Shown here piece after piece: positions 31,950-44,110 of a DNA stretch of 64,000 nucleotides. This DNA comes from Galeopsis tetrahit. Taxonomy: Eukaryota > Streptophyta > Magnoliopsida > Lamiales > Lamiaceae. A program made the translations under genes and the position numbers. The stretch's first letter is position 1, and each line of letters starts with the position of its first letter. The stretch lies in the NCBI GenBank assembly GCA_963675135.1, contig OY776128.1, positions 75,460,670 through 75,524,669 on the forward strand. The letters are read 5' to 3'. The notes beneath the pieces are model-generated. The model saw only the letters and a list, made by a program, of their open reading frames with translations. It was not told the DNA's origin and did not search any database.

Positions 31950-33459
31950 TGATTCGGGTGGAATTTACACGTTTTCGAGGCATATGTGAAGCGTATTTTG
32001 ATGTGGATTTCATTGATTTATGCATTGATTATGATTGTTTGAGCCAAAATGAGAGAAGGGTTGCGTTTTGTCGATTTTATAGGAAATACGATGGAATTTG
32101 GAGCAAAACACCAACCATACTTTACTGGATCAAGAAGAGGAGTGCACGGTTGGATTCGTCTCGAAAAATGGAGTGGAATAGCAAAAAGAATCGAGTCAAT
32201 CGGAGGTCGGAAGCTCAAGATACGAAGGGACGAAGTTGGAGGCCGAAAAGCAATACGAAACTTCCGCCCGGCCGGGCCACTTTTCCGCCCGGCCAGGCCG
32301 ATCTGCACCCAGATTTTTGATAAATACACCTCCGCACGTTTTTTTGGCCAAATTCAGTATACGAAGTTATCGCCCGGCCGGGCCACTTTCCCACCCGGCC
32401 GGACCACTTTCAAACTCGGGGTTTTTAGTGAAATTTGACCATTTTTTAGGGACTTAAGTGCAAAACTTATCCCCGAACCCTACCCCAACACTATATAAGC
32501 CCTCTTTCTTGAAATCCAAGACATCCTCCCCCAATCCACACATAGTTACACACATTTGGAGGTGTTTTGGCCATATCTTCTTCATCTCTTCACCAATTCA
32601 TGCAAGAGAAGAGGCATTAGCTTGGGAATTCCATTCCCTACCACATTCTAGACTAAGCTTTCTCTTTCCATTTCTTTTTATTTAGTTATTTCATTTGGAT
32701 TTTGTAATTTGAACACTTTGTGGTTCTAAGGCATTGTAGAGACTTGGATTGAAGTTTATGAGTGATTTCTTGCTTTAATTGATGTTTATCTTTTATTTGC
32801 ATGTTTAATTATCCATTGTAAAGCATGTTGTTAGTGGCCATGATGATTTGCTTAATTCATTGTTAATTGGGGTAAGATCGAGAGATTTATTCCATTTAAT
32901 CGTATGCAAGCATGCAACCCGGTATTATTATGAGCTCGAGAGAGGATTAATTATCGGAGAGGGACTTGAATGATCTTAGGAGCTATTTTAGGCGGTGTAA
33001 CGTTTGTGAGGTAGAGATACGAGCCTATGTTGCATTGCGCCTTTGGGTTAATTAGATCGAGAGATTGATTAATTCTTCTTGTGTGATCACCCTATATGAG
33101 ATAACCTTAATGGCCATTTAAACGAGATAATATTCATAAACAGACATCTAGGTGTTACAATTGCCTTGGAACCCACCCTTTCTCTTTGAGTTTTCATTCG
33201 TTTACTTTCGTTTTATTGATTCGTATGCTATTTGATCGATTTCGTATTTACTCTTTTCGTTGTTTATTTGTGACACATTGTTAGACAATCTTAGGGGTAA
33301 TTCAACTTCCAAATTATCGATCACGTCTACTTAGAAATCGATTAACAAACTACCCTTTTACGCTTAACCTCCTTGTGGGATCGACCTCGTGCTTATCACG
33401 CTACAATAGACGCCGTACACTTGCGGTTGTTTATTTAGTGTTGCATAACACGCGAATCA
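31950..33459 (+). repeat. 3' LTR of the gag-less gypsy element
   Basis: 1510 bp, starts TGATTCGGG and ends CGAATCA. TATA box CTATATAAG near 32490. Two open frames across its 5' half are chance products of the LTR. Confidence 0.92.
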
Positions 33460-34142
33460 CCTACGAGATTTTATCTATTCTTAAGAAGATCTAGAAATCG
33501 GAGGGCATGGTCAGAATCTCTCTCATGGGTGAAGGATACACCATGTTTGAGTTCGAAAGGGTAATTGATTGTAGTAAGGTCTTTTATAGACAACCTTGGT
33601 TCGTTAATGGACCAATGCTTATCCTGTCAAATTTTCGGGGAGATGAGCAACCAAAAGATCTGTTCATCAACACTATTCCTCTTTGGATCCAGGTTCATGG
33701 GCTCCCGATTTATGCTATGACTCGACAGATTGTCTTTCGTCTTGGTGAAAAGTTTGGGGATGTTATCGAGCTTAACTGTCCGGAAGGTGACATAGCTTGG
33801 GGAAGATGCCTTAGGATCCGAGTGATGCTGGATCTTCATAAGCCATTGCAAATAAATACTCACATCACCATTAGAGATGAGACCATCACACCGCCTCTCA
33901 ACCCTCAAGTATGAAAAACATGGGGATTTATGCTATCACTGTGGTCTTATTACTCATATTAAGAAAGATTGTTCGGAAAGATACAATGATCTTGGAAATG
34001 AGTTTAATGACATGAATAACTATCCACTGCGGCTCCGGGCCGAGGGGAAAAAAGGGGCTCGATCCTGAGCTCTATGAAATGCGAATCCGCTTAGTCCTCA
34101 ACCACATCCAGGGCAGAATGTTGTTGGTACAATGGGGGTGTC

Positions 34143-35952
34143 TGACTTTTTCGTATTTTGCACGTATTTTAACACACAAGCAACTCACCCAAAAACGTAT
34201 GAGATCGTTGTATATGAGCAAGTATACGACTCAAAATTTATCGATCATGAACCTAATTAAGTGAACATGAATCCCTAGAGGTACAAGTTGCATGCTATTG
34301 TAGTAACGAAATGGGGTTATTTTTTTTTACGGAATTAACTAAGAACATGCAATCAATCACAAGAACATGCAAATAAACAAAGTAATCTTGGTAAACAAAG
34401 AGTAACAATATGAAACTAATTATAACTACCAAATTAACTAAGATAGCAAGTGAAATTGAAAACAACGAGTAACTAACTTTCGTGCGAAAGTGCAAGGTGA
34501 GAGGGTATTGCCTCAGGTGTATCCATTTTGTAGGTGATATGGTGAATTAACTAACCAATTACACAAATTAAACCTAAGGTTTTGGATTGCGTAAAGGTTA
34601 TCACTCGTGTGTGTAGACCAATCCCTCGTGAGGCTTAGGTGAACACGTGCATTAACTAGCAATTATAGGATCTAATCAATACCATAAGCTCCTAAGATAG
34701 TGTCTCATAAACACGTTCAACACGGTTACTAATGCTTATGAGACGCCCTTTCACTAATCTAATAGACTACCTCTTGTCTAGTGTTGTCGATCTAAGCAAT
34801 CAACCCCCGGTCGTCTAAGCCAATTACTATGTGAATTCTAATCAATTAATCCAAGCAATCAACCCCAATACGATCGTTGTAGTCGACACAACCAACAATG
34901 CTAGCTAATAGGGTGAATTAATCAATTGAATCATGAAAATCACAACACTAGAAACCTAAACACTCAAAACCTAGGTTAATTCAATAATTAATCCATAATT
35001 ACACCAATCACCACCAAAATTTTCACACCTTAGGCAATTAGAGATTAGCCCATGGTTCTAAGATAAAAGTTCATGGGTAAAACATAAATTCCATAACAAT
35101 TAACAAGGAAATTGCAATAAAGGAGAGAATTACCAAATTGGATTGTAAAATAAAGAGATATCACCTTGATTGTCAAAATGTAGCTACAAACTTCAAGTAC
35201 TTACAAAACCGAATGGAAATCTTCACTTGAATTGTAAATTTAAACTATAATCTAAGCTAACTATGAAATGAAATTGCAAAATAACAAGAACACATATTAC
35301 CATGTGTGATAATGTGTAAGAATTGCTCTCCAAAGTTGTCTCTCTTTCAAAATCTGAATAAGGGTCTCTTTTATATGTTGTGAGAAGTCCCAAGACGAAT
35401 ATTTCATTTAAGTCCTTCGAAATTGGAGAAATTTGGCAAAAACCCCCGAAAAAGAAGCCATCCGGCCAGGCGAAAAATTGGCTCGACCGGGCGGAATCGT
35501 GGCTTGCGCGAAAGGGCTGGACAGATGTGGCCCGACCGGGCGATAACTTCATAAGTTGGCTTTTGCTTGGCGTGGCCGACCAACCGAGCGAGTGATGCCT
35601 CCCGGTCGAGCCATAACTTCATAAATGCCCAATGTGGGCCGCCCGGCCTCAAGCCAAAAGTGGCCCGGTCGAGTGGCCTTCCGGCCCAACCTCTTCATCC
35701 GCTTTTCATCCCGATTCTTCTCAAACTCTTCGTAAATGCTCCTGAGCCTCGTTCCTTTACCTTGTGTGAGTGTTAATGATGATTGTGCACTCGTTTTTGC
35801 AATTTTAATGCCTAATTCACCTCGTATTCCTACAAAACAAGTTCAAATACCTTTCTATATCAAATCAAGCATATTAGTGTGAAAATGCATGCAAAACCAT
35901 TAAAGTTTATCACTAAAACACATGAAATCTTATACAATTTACAACTGAATCA
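34143..35952 (-). mobile_element. Solo LTR of a gypsy-type element
   Basis: 1810 bp starting TGACTTTTTCG and ending CTGAATCA, with near-identical 5-bp flanks GTGTC (34138-34142) and GCGTC (35953-35957). On the minus strand it begins TGATTC like the other LTRs here. It has a TATA-like CATATAAAAG (near 35372) and a CCGGGC-rich U3 block (35455-35690). No internal region is present, which implies LTR-LTR recombination. Removing it restores continuity of LINE ORF1. Confidence 0.75.
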
Positions 35953-36009
35953 GCGTCCTCCTCCTCACTTGCTATTGTACCAAATCTAGTTGTGGGTGGA
36001 GTTTAACTA

Positions 36010-39000
36010 ACTAGGAGTCGTGGAAAGTGTTTTTTGTACTTGAATCGAAAGTTTCTGCTAGGATAGTCCAGATGTGGAAAGTGTTGCTAAAGTTTAATTT
36101 ATGTTTTGTGGTTGATGCAATTGGGAAAAAAGGTGGACTTATCCTTTTTGCTACTAATGAAGTGAAAGTTTGTGTGAATTCCTTTTCTTTTGGGCATATT
36201 GACACTTTAATTTCTTGGAATGGTTTGCATTGGTTTTATGGGATTTCAAGGAATTCCTTTGAACTTCTTAAACGTATTTGAGACACACATGATATCCGAA
36301 AATCTTGGGTGGTTGGAGGTGATTTTAATCAGATTATTTCTTACCGAGAAAAATCTGGAGGGGTTATGAATGGGGTCATTAGACAACAAATGTATTGTTT
36401 TAGTGTAATTCTCTATGATTTGGGGTACAAGGGACCTTTGTTCACATGGACAAACAAGAGAAAAAATCTTTTTAATATCAAGGAAAGGTTGGATAGATTT
36501 GTGGCAACTAGTGATTGAATTAAACTTTTTGATTCCACCAAGGTTGAGCACTTACAATGGTTTGGGTCAGACAACAAAGTCATTACTCTAAATGCTAGTG
36601 TGAAACGAGTAAGATGGGAAAAGTGTAGCCAAATAGTTTTTAGGATTGAAAATGCATAGCTCCATGAACCCTCCTTTAAAGAAGAGTTGGAGAAGGGTTG
36701 GAAGGACAGCTTGAACTCTGTGAGTTTACCTCATCGATTAAATAAGATTGGCAGCATGTTAAGATAATGGGCACTCGTGACAATTGGTAATATTGAGAAG
36801 CGTATTCGAACACTATCACATTAGATGAACTTGTTTTCGGAGTACGAGGAGGAGAGGCTTGTACACGACGAGAACATGGAACTAGAAACAAAGTTGGAAA
36901 AATTGTTCGCGCAACAAGAGGAAATGTGGCATCAAAGATCGATGACAAATTGGATGATAAGTGGAGACAAAAATACTACATACAGTATTTTCATAAAAGA
37001 GCGACGGAATGACGAAGCAGGAACTCTTTGATAATGGAATTTGGTGTAACACGGTTGAAAGCATCATTCATCTTCTTTCGTCCACTTTTGGACAATTATA
37101 CACATCTTCAAAACCTTCGTTTCCTCAAGTGGAGGCAATTACGAATCTAACCAGTCCTGTGGTCACTGAGTGCATGAGCGACTTTTTGAGTTGTGACTTT
37201 ACAAAGATGGAAGTCAAGGAAGCGGTTTTTGAGATGCACCCAAACAAAGCGTTGGGCCCTGATGGATCCAATGCAAAGTTTTATTAGGATATGTGGAGTG
37301 TGGTTGGAAATGAGGTCACTCAAGAAGTGCTTAAAATTTTGAATGAGGGTGGGGAAGTGAGTGTTTGGAATAAAACACTAATTACTCTTATCCCCAAGGT
37401 TAAATCACATGTGTCCATTAATGATTATTGTCCTATTAGTTTGAGTAATGTTAGTTATAGGATAGTTGCCAATGTCATCGCGAACTGTCTGAAGAAAGTG
37501 TTCCCTGAGATAGTGGATGAGAATCAAAGTGCATTTATAAAAGACCGACTTACATTTGATAATGTACTTCTCAGCTATGAGTGTATGCATTGGCTACGAA
37601 ATAATAAGAGTAAAGCAGGTTACGCGGTAGCAAAATTGGATATGAGCAAAGCATATGATCGTGTTGAATGACTTTTCTTACAAACTCAAATGATTAGAAT
37701 GGGCTTCCCAGACAGATTCGAGCAGCTAATCATGCGATGTGTTTCCTCGGTGAGGTTTGCTTTCTATGTTAATTGTAGGATTGTGGGGGAGGTAGTTCCT
37801 ACTAGGGGTCTTCGCCAAGGGGACCCCCTTTCCCCCTTCCTTTTTGTTCTTTGCGCACATGCACTTTCGACATGTATCAATGTTAGTGCTAAAGAAGGGA
37901 GGCTGGAAGGGTTAAGGTGGCTAGATGAGCACCAATGATTACACATCTCTTCTTCACAAATGATAGTGTGATATTCTTCAAAGCTAAGACGGAATATAGG
38001 AAAAGTCTTCGTACAATACTATGGGATTATGAGATGGCTTCTGGACAAATGGTGAACTTACATAAGTCTTCGATTTTCATTAGCCGAACACTCTTGAGCA
38101 GAATAAGCAGGAAATTCAGAACACTTTGAATATCCAATTGACACAAGGACACCATATGTATTTGGGCCTGCCCACTTTCTCGACTAGAGGAAAAAAAGTG
38201 TAATTCTCTTACCTTGTTGACAGACTGAAGAAAAGAATTGATAATTGGAAGAATAGAGAGTTTTCTGAAGAAGGAAGAGAAGTTCCGATAAAGTCCATTT
38301 TGCAAACCATACCTACTTATGCAATGTCTTGTTTAAGCTGCCTATTCAAACTTGTAAAGAGATGGATTCTTTAATTGTTAACTTTTGGTGGGGGCACACT
38401 AAGGGTCATAAACGAATTCACTGGATGAAATGAGATAATTTTTGTAAGTCCAAAGAAGAGGGAGGTATATGTTTCAGAAAGATGGCAATTTTTAACAAGG
38501 CTATGTTGGCAAAGCAGGTTTGGAGAATTGTTGATAATCCTCTATCTTTGGTGGCTAGAGTACTTAAAGAAAGATATTTCAAACATCAAGATAATATGGA
38601 GGCGGATATAGGGTCAAATTCGTCTTTCACTTGGAGATCACTATGCTCTAGTAAAGATGTTTTGCAGCGAAGAATGAGATGGATGGTTGGTAATGGCAAT
38701 ACAATAACTCACTTTGGGCATGCATGGGTTCAAGGATTACGAGGAGGCTTCATTAAATCAAGGATTGCGGCCGGGTATAAGGTGACATCATTTTTAAGTG
38801 AGAATAGAGATTGGAATGAAGATTTGGTCAGACATGTTTTTCTACCTTTTGAAGCAGAAACGGTGCTTCGTACATGGATATGGCGAATTGATGAAGAGGA
38901 TCAGAGGTTTTGGTTGCACGACGTAAAAGGTAATTTTTCAGTGAGATCGGGCTATTGGTCAATCCGAATAGAGGGGGAGGGGTCTCGAGAGGAGGTATCG

Positions 39001-40000
39001 TGTTCAAACCAAGATCTCAAGTCTACATGGTGGAAGCAATTCTGGCAAATGAAGTTACCCCCAAAGGTGAAGATTTTTGGCTGGAAAATGTTATGTGACT
39101 ATATTGCAACTAAAGGGAATTTGAAAAGAAGGAATATTGAGGGTATCCCAAACTGTGGACTATTCGGTAGTTTCATGCCAACAACTTTGCATGCATTGTT
39201 CACTTACCCGGGGGTATGTAAAGTTTGGAAAAGACTCGGTTGGGGGAATATAATTGAGAAGGGGAGGTTTCTCACAACAGCACATTTTTTTTGTTTTGTG
39301 TTATAAATGAAAGATTTTTGGTTGGCCTTGAGGATTTGATTATGGTAGCATGGGGGTTGTGGCGTGATAGATGTACGGTATCTCACGACTTTACTCATAG
39401 TAGACCCCATTGTTTGATTTCAACTGGGAAAAAAGTTTTGACTTATCTGTAAGCATATCACCAGACGCATATGGTGAATGGACAAAAAGGTAATAAGGAA
39501 ATTGATCCTGGTGAGGAGACAAGGGATGAGGGGATGAAGGACTTATTTATTTTGAAGTTGATGGAACTTTCAAATGTGAAAGAGCAAAAGTTTGGCATCG
39601 GAGGTGTGGGACTAAATGAAGAGGGGGTTATTTTTTAAAAAAATTCTCAAATAAAGTGACGCCACATAAGAGTCCCTTAGCCGTGGAACTTCTGCCAAAT
39701 GACGCAACATTGATGGAGGCTAAGGCACTCAATTTAAACTGCATGACTCAGCAAGCCATTTCATGGTGTATTGGAGACTTGAAAGGAGGCCCTGAGTTGA
39801 GTATCATTTCTAGGATTCAACGTCAGTCGAAAGAATTTGTAGTGTGCAAATTCAACTTTACGCCTAGAATGGAAAATACAAGAGTGCATAATCTGGCCCA
39901 ACGAGCGGTTCACTCTACCATGCCTAGAATGGAAAATACAAGAGTGCATAATCTGGTCCAACGAGCGATTCACTCTACCATTTCTCACTATTGAAATGGA
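36010..40000 (+). pseudogene. LINE ORF2 relic (endonuclease, reverse transcriptase, zf-RVT, RNase H)
   Basis: ORF2 normally nicks the target and reverse-transcribes the LINE RNA. Visible in order: a 5'-truncated apurinic-type endonuclease (36030-36520) with FVLESK and VVGGDFNQI; the usual WNCRG start is missing. Then a linker (36540-37200), and reverse transcriptase (37230-38100) with ALGPDGSNA, LIPKVKSH, KLDMSKAYDRV and GLRQGDPLSPFLFVL. The normally invariant FADD box reads FTND (about 37945). A zf-RVT region follows (about 39010-39180, with WKQFWQMKLPPKVKIFGWKML). Last is an RNase H-like end (39545-39990). At least eight stops or frameshifts interrupt it. Confidence 0.87.
39861..39980. repeat. 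60-bp tandem duplication in the LINE RNase H region
   Basis: Two units, 39861-39920 and 39921-39980, differ at only a few positions (for example CGGTTC versus CGATTC). It is in frame, so it adds 20 residues to the relic. Confidence 0.9.
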
Positions 40001-40260
40001 GTAGTTTCTTTTTTAGTTCATACGATATCTTTCTTTTTATGCTTCAATGTTTGTCCTGTGTACTCCTAAAAATATATATATATATATAAATATATTATAA
40101 ATATAATCGAATACTTACGAATATCGAATCGAAAATTATAATTTTGTATTTATATTTGTTTACTAATCGAATCAAAAATAAAATTTGTATACGAATTCGA
40201 ATAATAAAATTTCGAATACGAATACCGAATCGACCAAAAAAAAATAAATTCACACCCTTA

Positions 40261-40610
40261 GGTTGACCTTGAGTGCAAGCACAAGCATATATATGCCACA
40301 ACTGAGAATCCAAACACTTGTTTGTTTCTTTCATTTTTTTCTTTAGATTCCATAAAAGTAATCATCTCAATCAATAATTTATTTCATGATAGTAGGTAAA
40401 GAAGCCCATATGCAGAAACTTCACAATATATACACAAAAATTGTTTCTAAAATGATATATATAGCCCTCTTTACAGAATCAAATTCTAAAATTGTTTCTT
40501 CTGTATTTCTAGAGGGTGAGTGAGAATGAAAAAATTAAGGCACAACACCGACAATTCTTGGGTTTGGGAAGAAGAAGATCTCCAATTCTTTGATTTGGGA
40601 AAAGCACCTA
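40261..40610. other. Intergenic DNA, nothing recognised
   Basis: Flank of the hAT-like element. No ORF or repeat end that I can support. Confidence 0.45.
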
Positions 40611-40729
40611 TTCTTTGTTGCGTTTGGGAAGAAGAGGAGAATGGAGGGTCAATTATTGTGTTTTAATGAAGAGTAATTTACCGATTCTTTGTTGCGTTTG
40701 GGAAGAAGAGGAGAATGGAGGGTCAATTA
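40611..40729. repeat. 74-bp tandem duplication (second unit split by the Helitron)
   Basis: Unit 1 is 40611-40684. Unit 2 starts at 40685 and runs to the Helitron at 40730, then resumes at 46100 (TGTTTTTTAATGAAGAG) to about 46127. Unit 1 thus provides an empty site for the Helitron: it contains GGGTCAATTA followed directly by TTGTGTTTTAATGAAG. Confidence 0.85.
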
Positions 40730-41089
40730 TCTATATATATATAAAAATACAATAGCCGTCGTTTCCATTTTCCCGCCCAATTCATTTTCACACACTGATT
40801 TTGGATTATTTTTTTTAATTTTTTTATTACTTTAGCACGCGTTCTCATTTTCAAGATGGCTTTTTGACTTTTTCAATAAACAAACCCTTCAAATTCTCTT
40901 CTCTCTCTTTACATCTTTACAGGAGAACACCATTTATTTTGAAAAAGAAGCTCTACAACCAGGTGCGAAACTTGAAATGATAACATCCTTTTGAAGTATA
41001 AAAAACTTGAAATGATATCACTACTCTCTCTCCTTTGGGCTCCCTCCTTTCTTCTCATTCTTTTAATCCAATCAGCCATTTCATTATCA

Positions 41090-41580
41090 GTTGAAAACAC
41101 AAAATTATCTTCTTTATTGCATTCCTATTGCAGAAATCGGCGTTGGGCGTCCCCTAATCGCTGATATTGGAGGTGCTAAGAAATGGCAAACAAATCATAC
41201 CCATTCAGATGCCTGTTGTTGCTCGCTCCTGCAGACACGAGAGAGAGACTGCTGCTGCAACGGGAACACGACGACGACGATGGGCCGACCGGAGCGGCGG
41301 CTGAAGAGGTGGGTTTGCAAATCTGCAATCGTTGCTATCGAGAATAACCACAATCTACTGTATGTGGGCGGCTAATGAGAATTAGATTTTTTATTTTATT
41401 TTATTAATTAGGATTTTTTTGGGCTGTAGAATTAGTCCACCCTCTTTGCCTCTCTCTCACTCTCATTTTCATCACAGCAGCACCCACCCATTCTCTTCTC
41501 TGCGCCGCCCTTCTCCCGGCGTCGTGCCGCCCCGGCCTCCGCAGCCACGCAACGCCACCTCTTCCCTCCCAAGCCACGTA
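41090..41580. other. GC-rich, gene-like patches inside the Helitron
   Basis: 41140-41375 holds an open frame (ending at 41375) with Cys-rich DACCCS, and 41490-41580 is a CpG- and proline-codon-rich block (CGCCGCCC, GCCGCCCCGG). Base composition stands out from the AT-rich surroundings, as expected of captured 5' exon or promoter DNA. I do not recognise the donor gene. Confidence 0.4.
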
Positions 41581-41624
41581 TCCACTATTCTTTAAATTTT
41601 TTTTATATTTTTAGTGATATAATT

Positions 41625-44110
41625 TGATGGTCTTTGTTGAGTTTATTAAATATAGAATAATTAATAGAATTGCATGGAACTGCAGAAGTTGTGGAAACTG
41701 TGATCACATCTTCGAATATAGAGCTTTCATCTGTTCACCTTATCTCTTGCCTTTTATATATAATTAAATTTTAGGTCTTTTACATATTTATTGTTAGAGC
41801 TTTCCTTGAAGTCATATATGATGAATGTTTTGGATTGATTCCTGATTCAGAATCTCATGGTGATTGGTTCGTTGTGGAGTCTTTGTTCTTCAGATTAATC
41901 TTGTGGTTGCTTTTGTTTTTTTTATCAGTCAAGAGGAGTACAGAGTTAAAAGGCAAAGTTGGTTGTAATACAACAGAACCCAATAGGAAAAAGAAAACAA
42001 AGAAGTAGAGTTCTAGAAGTCATTTCTCTAAGCCAATCTGTAATGGAGCTTTCCATAACTGTCGAGATTTTGGTTCCCAACCATGATCTCAGTCTTAGTT
42101 TTAGAGTCTCCAGTCTCCACAGCTTTTGTACTGTTTACAATTCAATCTTGTGGTTGCTTTGGATTCTTTGCAGGTAAAAAGACCTTGATTGCTAAGCATC
42201 TGAAGAGAAATATATATTGATGTAAGTATAACAAACTTCTGCATGAACTGAATCTTTTCTTCTCTGCTCTCTGCATCTTTAAGTTTTAGGTTGTCACTTA
42301 GAAATTTTTAGACAACAATTTATTAGGACTTACTTTCCCTTTTGTGAGCAACTTCTTTGGTCCATTTAGTTTGCTTACTGTCATGATCACGCTGAAATAT
42401 CACTATTTCCCGCTAATCTATATCTATGTATATATAAACAACACAGTCTGTTTAACACATTTTTATTTTCCCTTTCTGGAAAAGTATTTTTAATTATATT
42501 TTTGTCGATTATGCTGTCTGTAACAAGCTATATTTTTGTAACTTTAGATTACTTTTTATTCATCTTTTTGTCTTTTCGATTTTACAGTTCAAATGCAGCG
42601 TCTTTTCATTTCAGAGAAGGCTTTTGGCTTTCGAAGCCAACTCTTGAAATTCTACTACTTCTATTTATTCTTGAATGTATAGATAGAGAAGAAATTATGT
42701 TGGAGATAATGTTTAACTGAAATAATTTTGGTGGAATGTCAAGGACTCATGGTCAAAGAAAGCAGGAGTGGGAGAAGACATTGTAGCTGATGTTCAACTC
42801 TGAAACGATACCACTCAGTTTCTCCTCTGCAACTTTGACCTCGCTCTCTGCTACCACTGGAATCGACCCCCAAATGTTTCTTCCGCTGCACTCAAAATTT
42901 TCAATAGAAAATAGATCACGAAATATATGGAGAATAAAGGTAACTTTATCAAAAACCTGAGTTTCTAGCTATTTCTAATAAAAATCGAACTTTAAAAATA
43001 AATTAATGCTTACCTTTTGTTTCTGCTTCTATTGGTTGTGCGAGGTATCGAGAATCTAAAATTTTGTAATATTCAGCGGTTTCTCCATTTATTGACGGAA
43101 TTCTAATGCGGCGGAGTTATTCACAAGTTTTCGGCTCCGACATTCAGGTTAATTTTTATTTTTTTGAAGGTTCAGTTTTCCTGTTTGATAACATTGTTGG
43201 ACTTGATAGACAAGTTTAGTCATTGACTGACCCTTTTTGTTACCATTGGATTTAGACTCATCTTCATTATAATCTAGACTAGGGATTATCGAGTTTCATC
43301 TTCTATGTGTTTTCTTTTATTATGATATACAAAGTATTACTTTCTGGATACTAGCTATTCTTTAAACTAGCATTTCATTATATAATATCTATATAATTTG
43401 ATAGTATCTATTGAGTTAATTCATTGAATTGAGAATTGTATTGTACTACGAAAGTTCTTGAAACTGTGATCACATAGGAGTATTAGAATACAAGGGTTTT
43501 ATGTAACTTTTATACTGGTAATTTTATTGTGTGTGCTTTTATGTCTTTTTAATTAAGATTGGGTCATAGTATTTATACTGCAAAACAAATTTATCATTAG
43601 AGCTCTCTTTGAAATCATATGATGAATAATGGATTGGTTTTAATTTAGAATCTCATGATGATTGGGTTGCCCAAGTCTTTATTCTTCAAATTTATTATGT
43701 GGCTTCACTTAAAATGTCTGGATTGCAAAGCAGTTGAAGGTATATCAAAATAACAAACTTCTTTCAGAAGTGGATCTTCTTTTTTCCTACTTTCTACATC
43801 TTTTAGAGTTGGATTTCAAGTTAATAACTTCTATATTTTTTTTTTCTTCATTTTGAATCATAATCGAAGAGTTTAGCAAATCAAAAGGAGGTTCGTGTCT
43901 AAGAGGAAAGATGTGCAGGTTACAGTGATTTTGAAATGTATCCAAAACGGTGTTAAGAAGGTATCAACGGGGATTTCCGGATATATTATTCAATAAAATT
44001 GGTACAATATGTCAAAACGGCTTGCTTTCCTCTTTCTTTAGTGAACAACTTCTTTGGTCCAATTAGTTCAATTACTATCATGATCAACCTAAAATATGGC
44101 TATTTCGAGT
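41625..44110. repeat. Diverged internal duplication in the Helitron
   Basis: Block 41625-41880 (TATAATTTGATGGT, GAAACTGTGATCACAT, TTAGAGCTTTCCTTGAA, TCTCATGGTGATTGG) recurs in the same order at 43390-43665 with many differences. A further block, 42350-42410 (CAACTTCTTTGGTCCA, ACTGTCATGATCA), recurs at 44046-44092. The unit is therefore about 1.7 kb, duplicated long ago. Confidence 0.8.

Larger units (their letters stand above)
28399..33459 (+). mobile_element. Gag-less gypsy element, sister of 6948-14674
   Basis: 5061 bp flanked by CCTAC (28394-28398 and 33460-33464), inserted in LINE ORF1. 5' LTR 28399-29862, primer binding site 29869-29886, internal region to 31949, 3' LTR 31950-33459. It belongs to the same family as the first element: same primer site, polypurine tract and hairpin, and the 1.7-kb 3' region aligns. 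Gag-pro has been deleted down to its first codons and its last part. The first LTR has lost a few bases near its start (TGAGG instead of TGATTCGGG) and has two deletions between CCGGCC motifs. Confidence 0.92.
28263..36005 (+). pseudogene. LINE ORF1 relic (DUF4283-like, CCHC knuckle), twice interrupted
   Basis: Pieces: 28263-28398, 33465-34142 and 35953-36005. ORF1 proteins of plant L1 elements bind the element RNA. The first piece begins MADHLNDPL and runs to RKPT. After the gypsy element the frame continues through a stop, then shows the DUF4283-like block with FEFERV, QPWFVNG and LWIQVHGLP. In a shifted frame follows a zinc knuckle CYHCGLITHIKKDC (about 33930-33975). A Pro/Ser-rich C-terminal part is split by the solo LTR. 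One internal stop and at least one frameshift are present, apart from the insertions. The reading frame joins cleanly across the solo LTR when one duplication copy is discounted. Confidence 0.82.
27799..40084 (+). mobile_element. L1-type non-LTR retrotransposon (LINE), degenerate
   Basis: Flanked by the 15-bp direct repeat TATAAATATATTATA (27784-27798 and 40085-40099). A short (TA)n tail replaces poly-A at the 3' end. With the two LTR insertions removed it is about 5.4 kb, a normal plant L1 size. It has a 5' leader to about 28262, ORF1 (RNA-binding, DUF4283-like with zinc knuckle) and ORF2 (endonuclease, reverse transcriptase, zf-RVT, RNase H-like). All coding parts carry stops. Confidence 0.88.
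27491..40260. mobile_element. hAT-like miniature element split by a LINE
   Basis: The left end TAGGGGGTAAACGAA and the right end TTCACACCCTTA resemble the TAGGGGTG ends of plant hAT MITEs. Both arms are filled with ATTCGATTCG / CGAATAC motifs that are complementary between 27500-27620 and 40110-40235. Without the LINE it would be about 470 bp. A clean 8-bp duplication was not found: only TTGAC is shared by the flanks. Confidence 0.65.

Noticed and set aside
27483..40268. An 8-bp target duplication for the outer hAT-like element
   Set aside because: Flanks CTCTTGAC and GGTTGACC share only TTGAC out of register, so the duplication is not proven.
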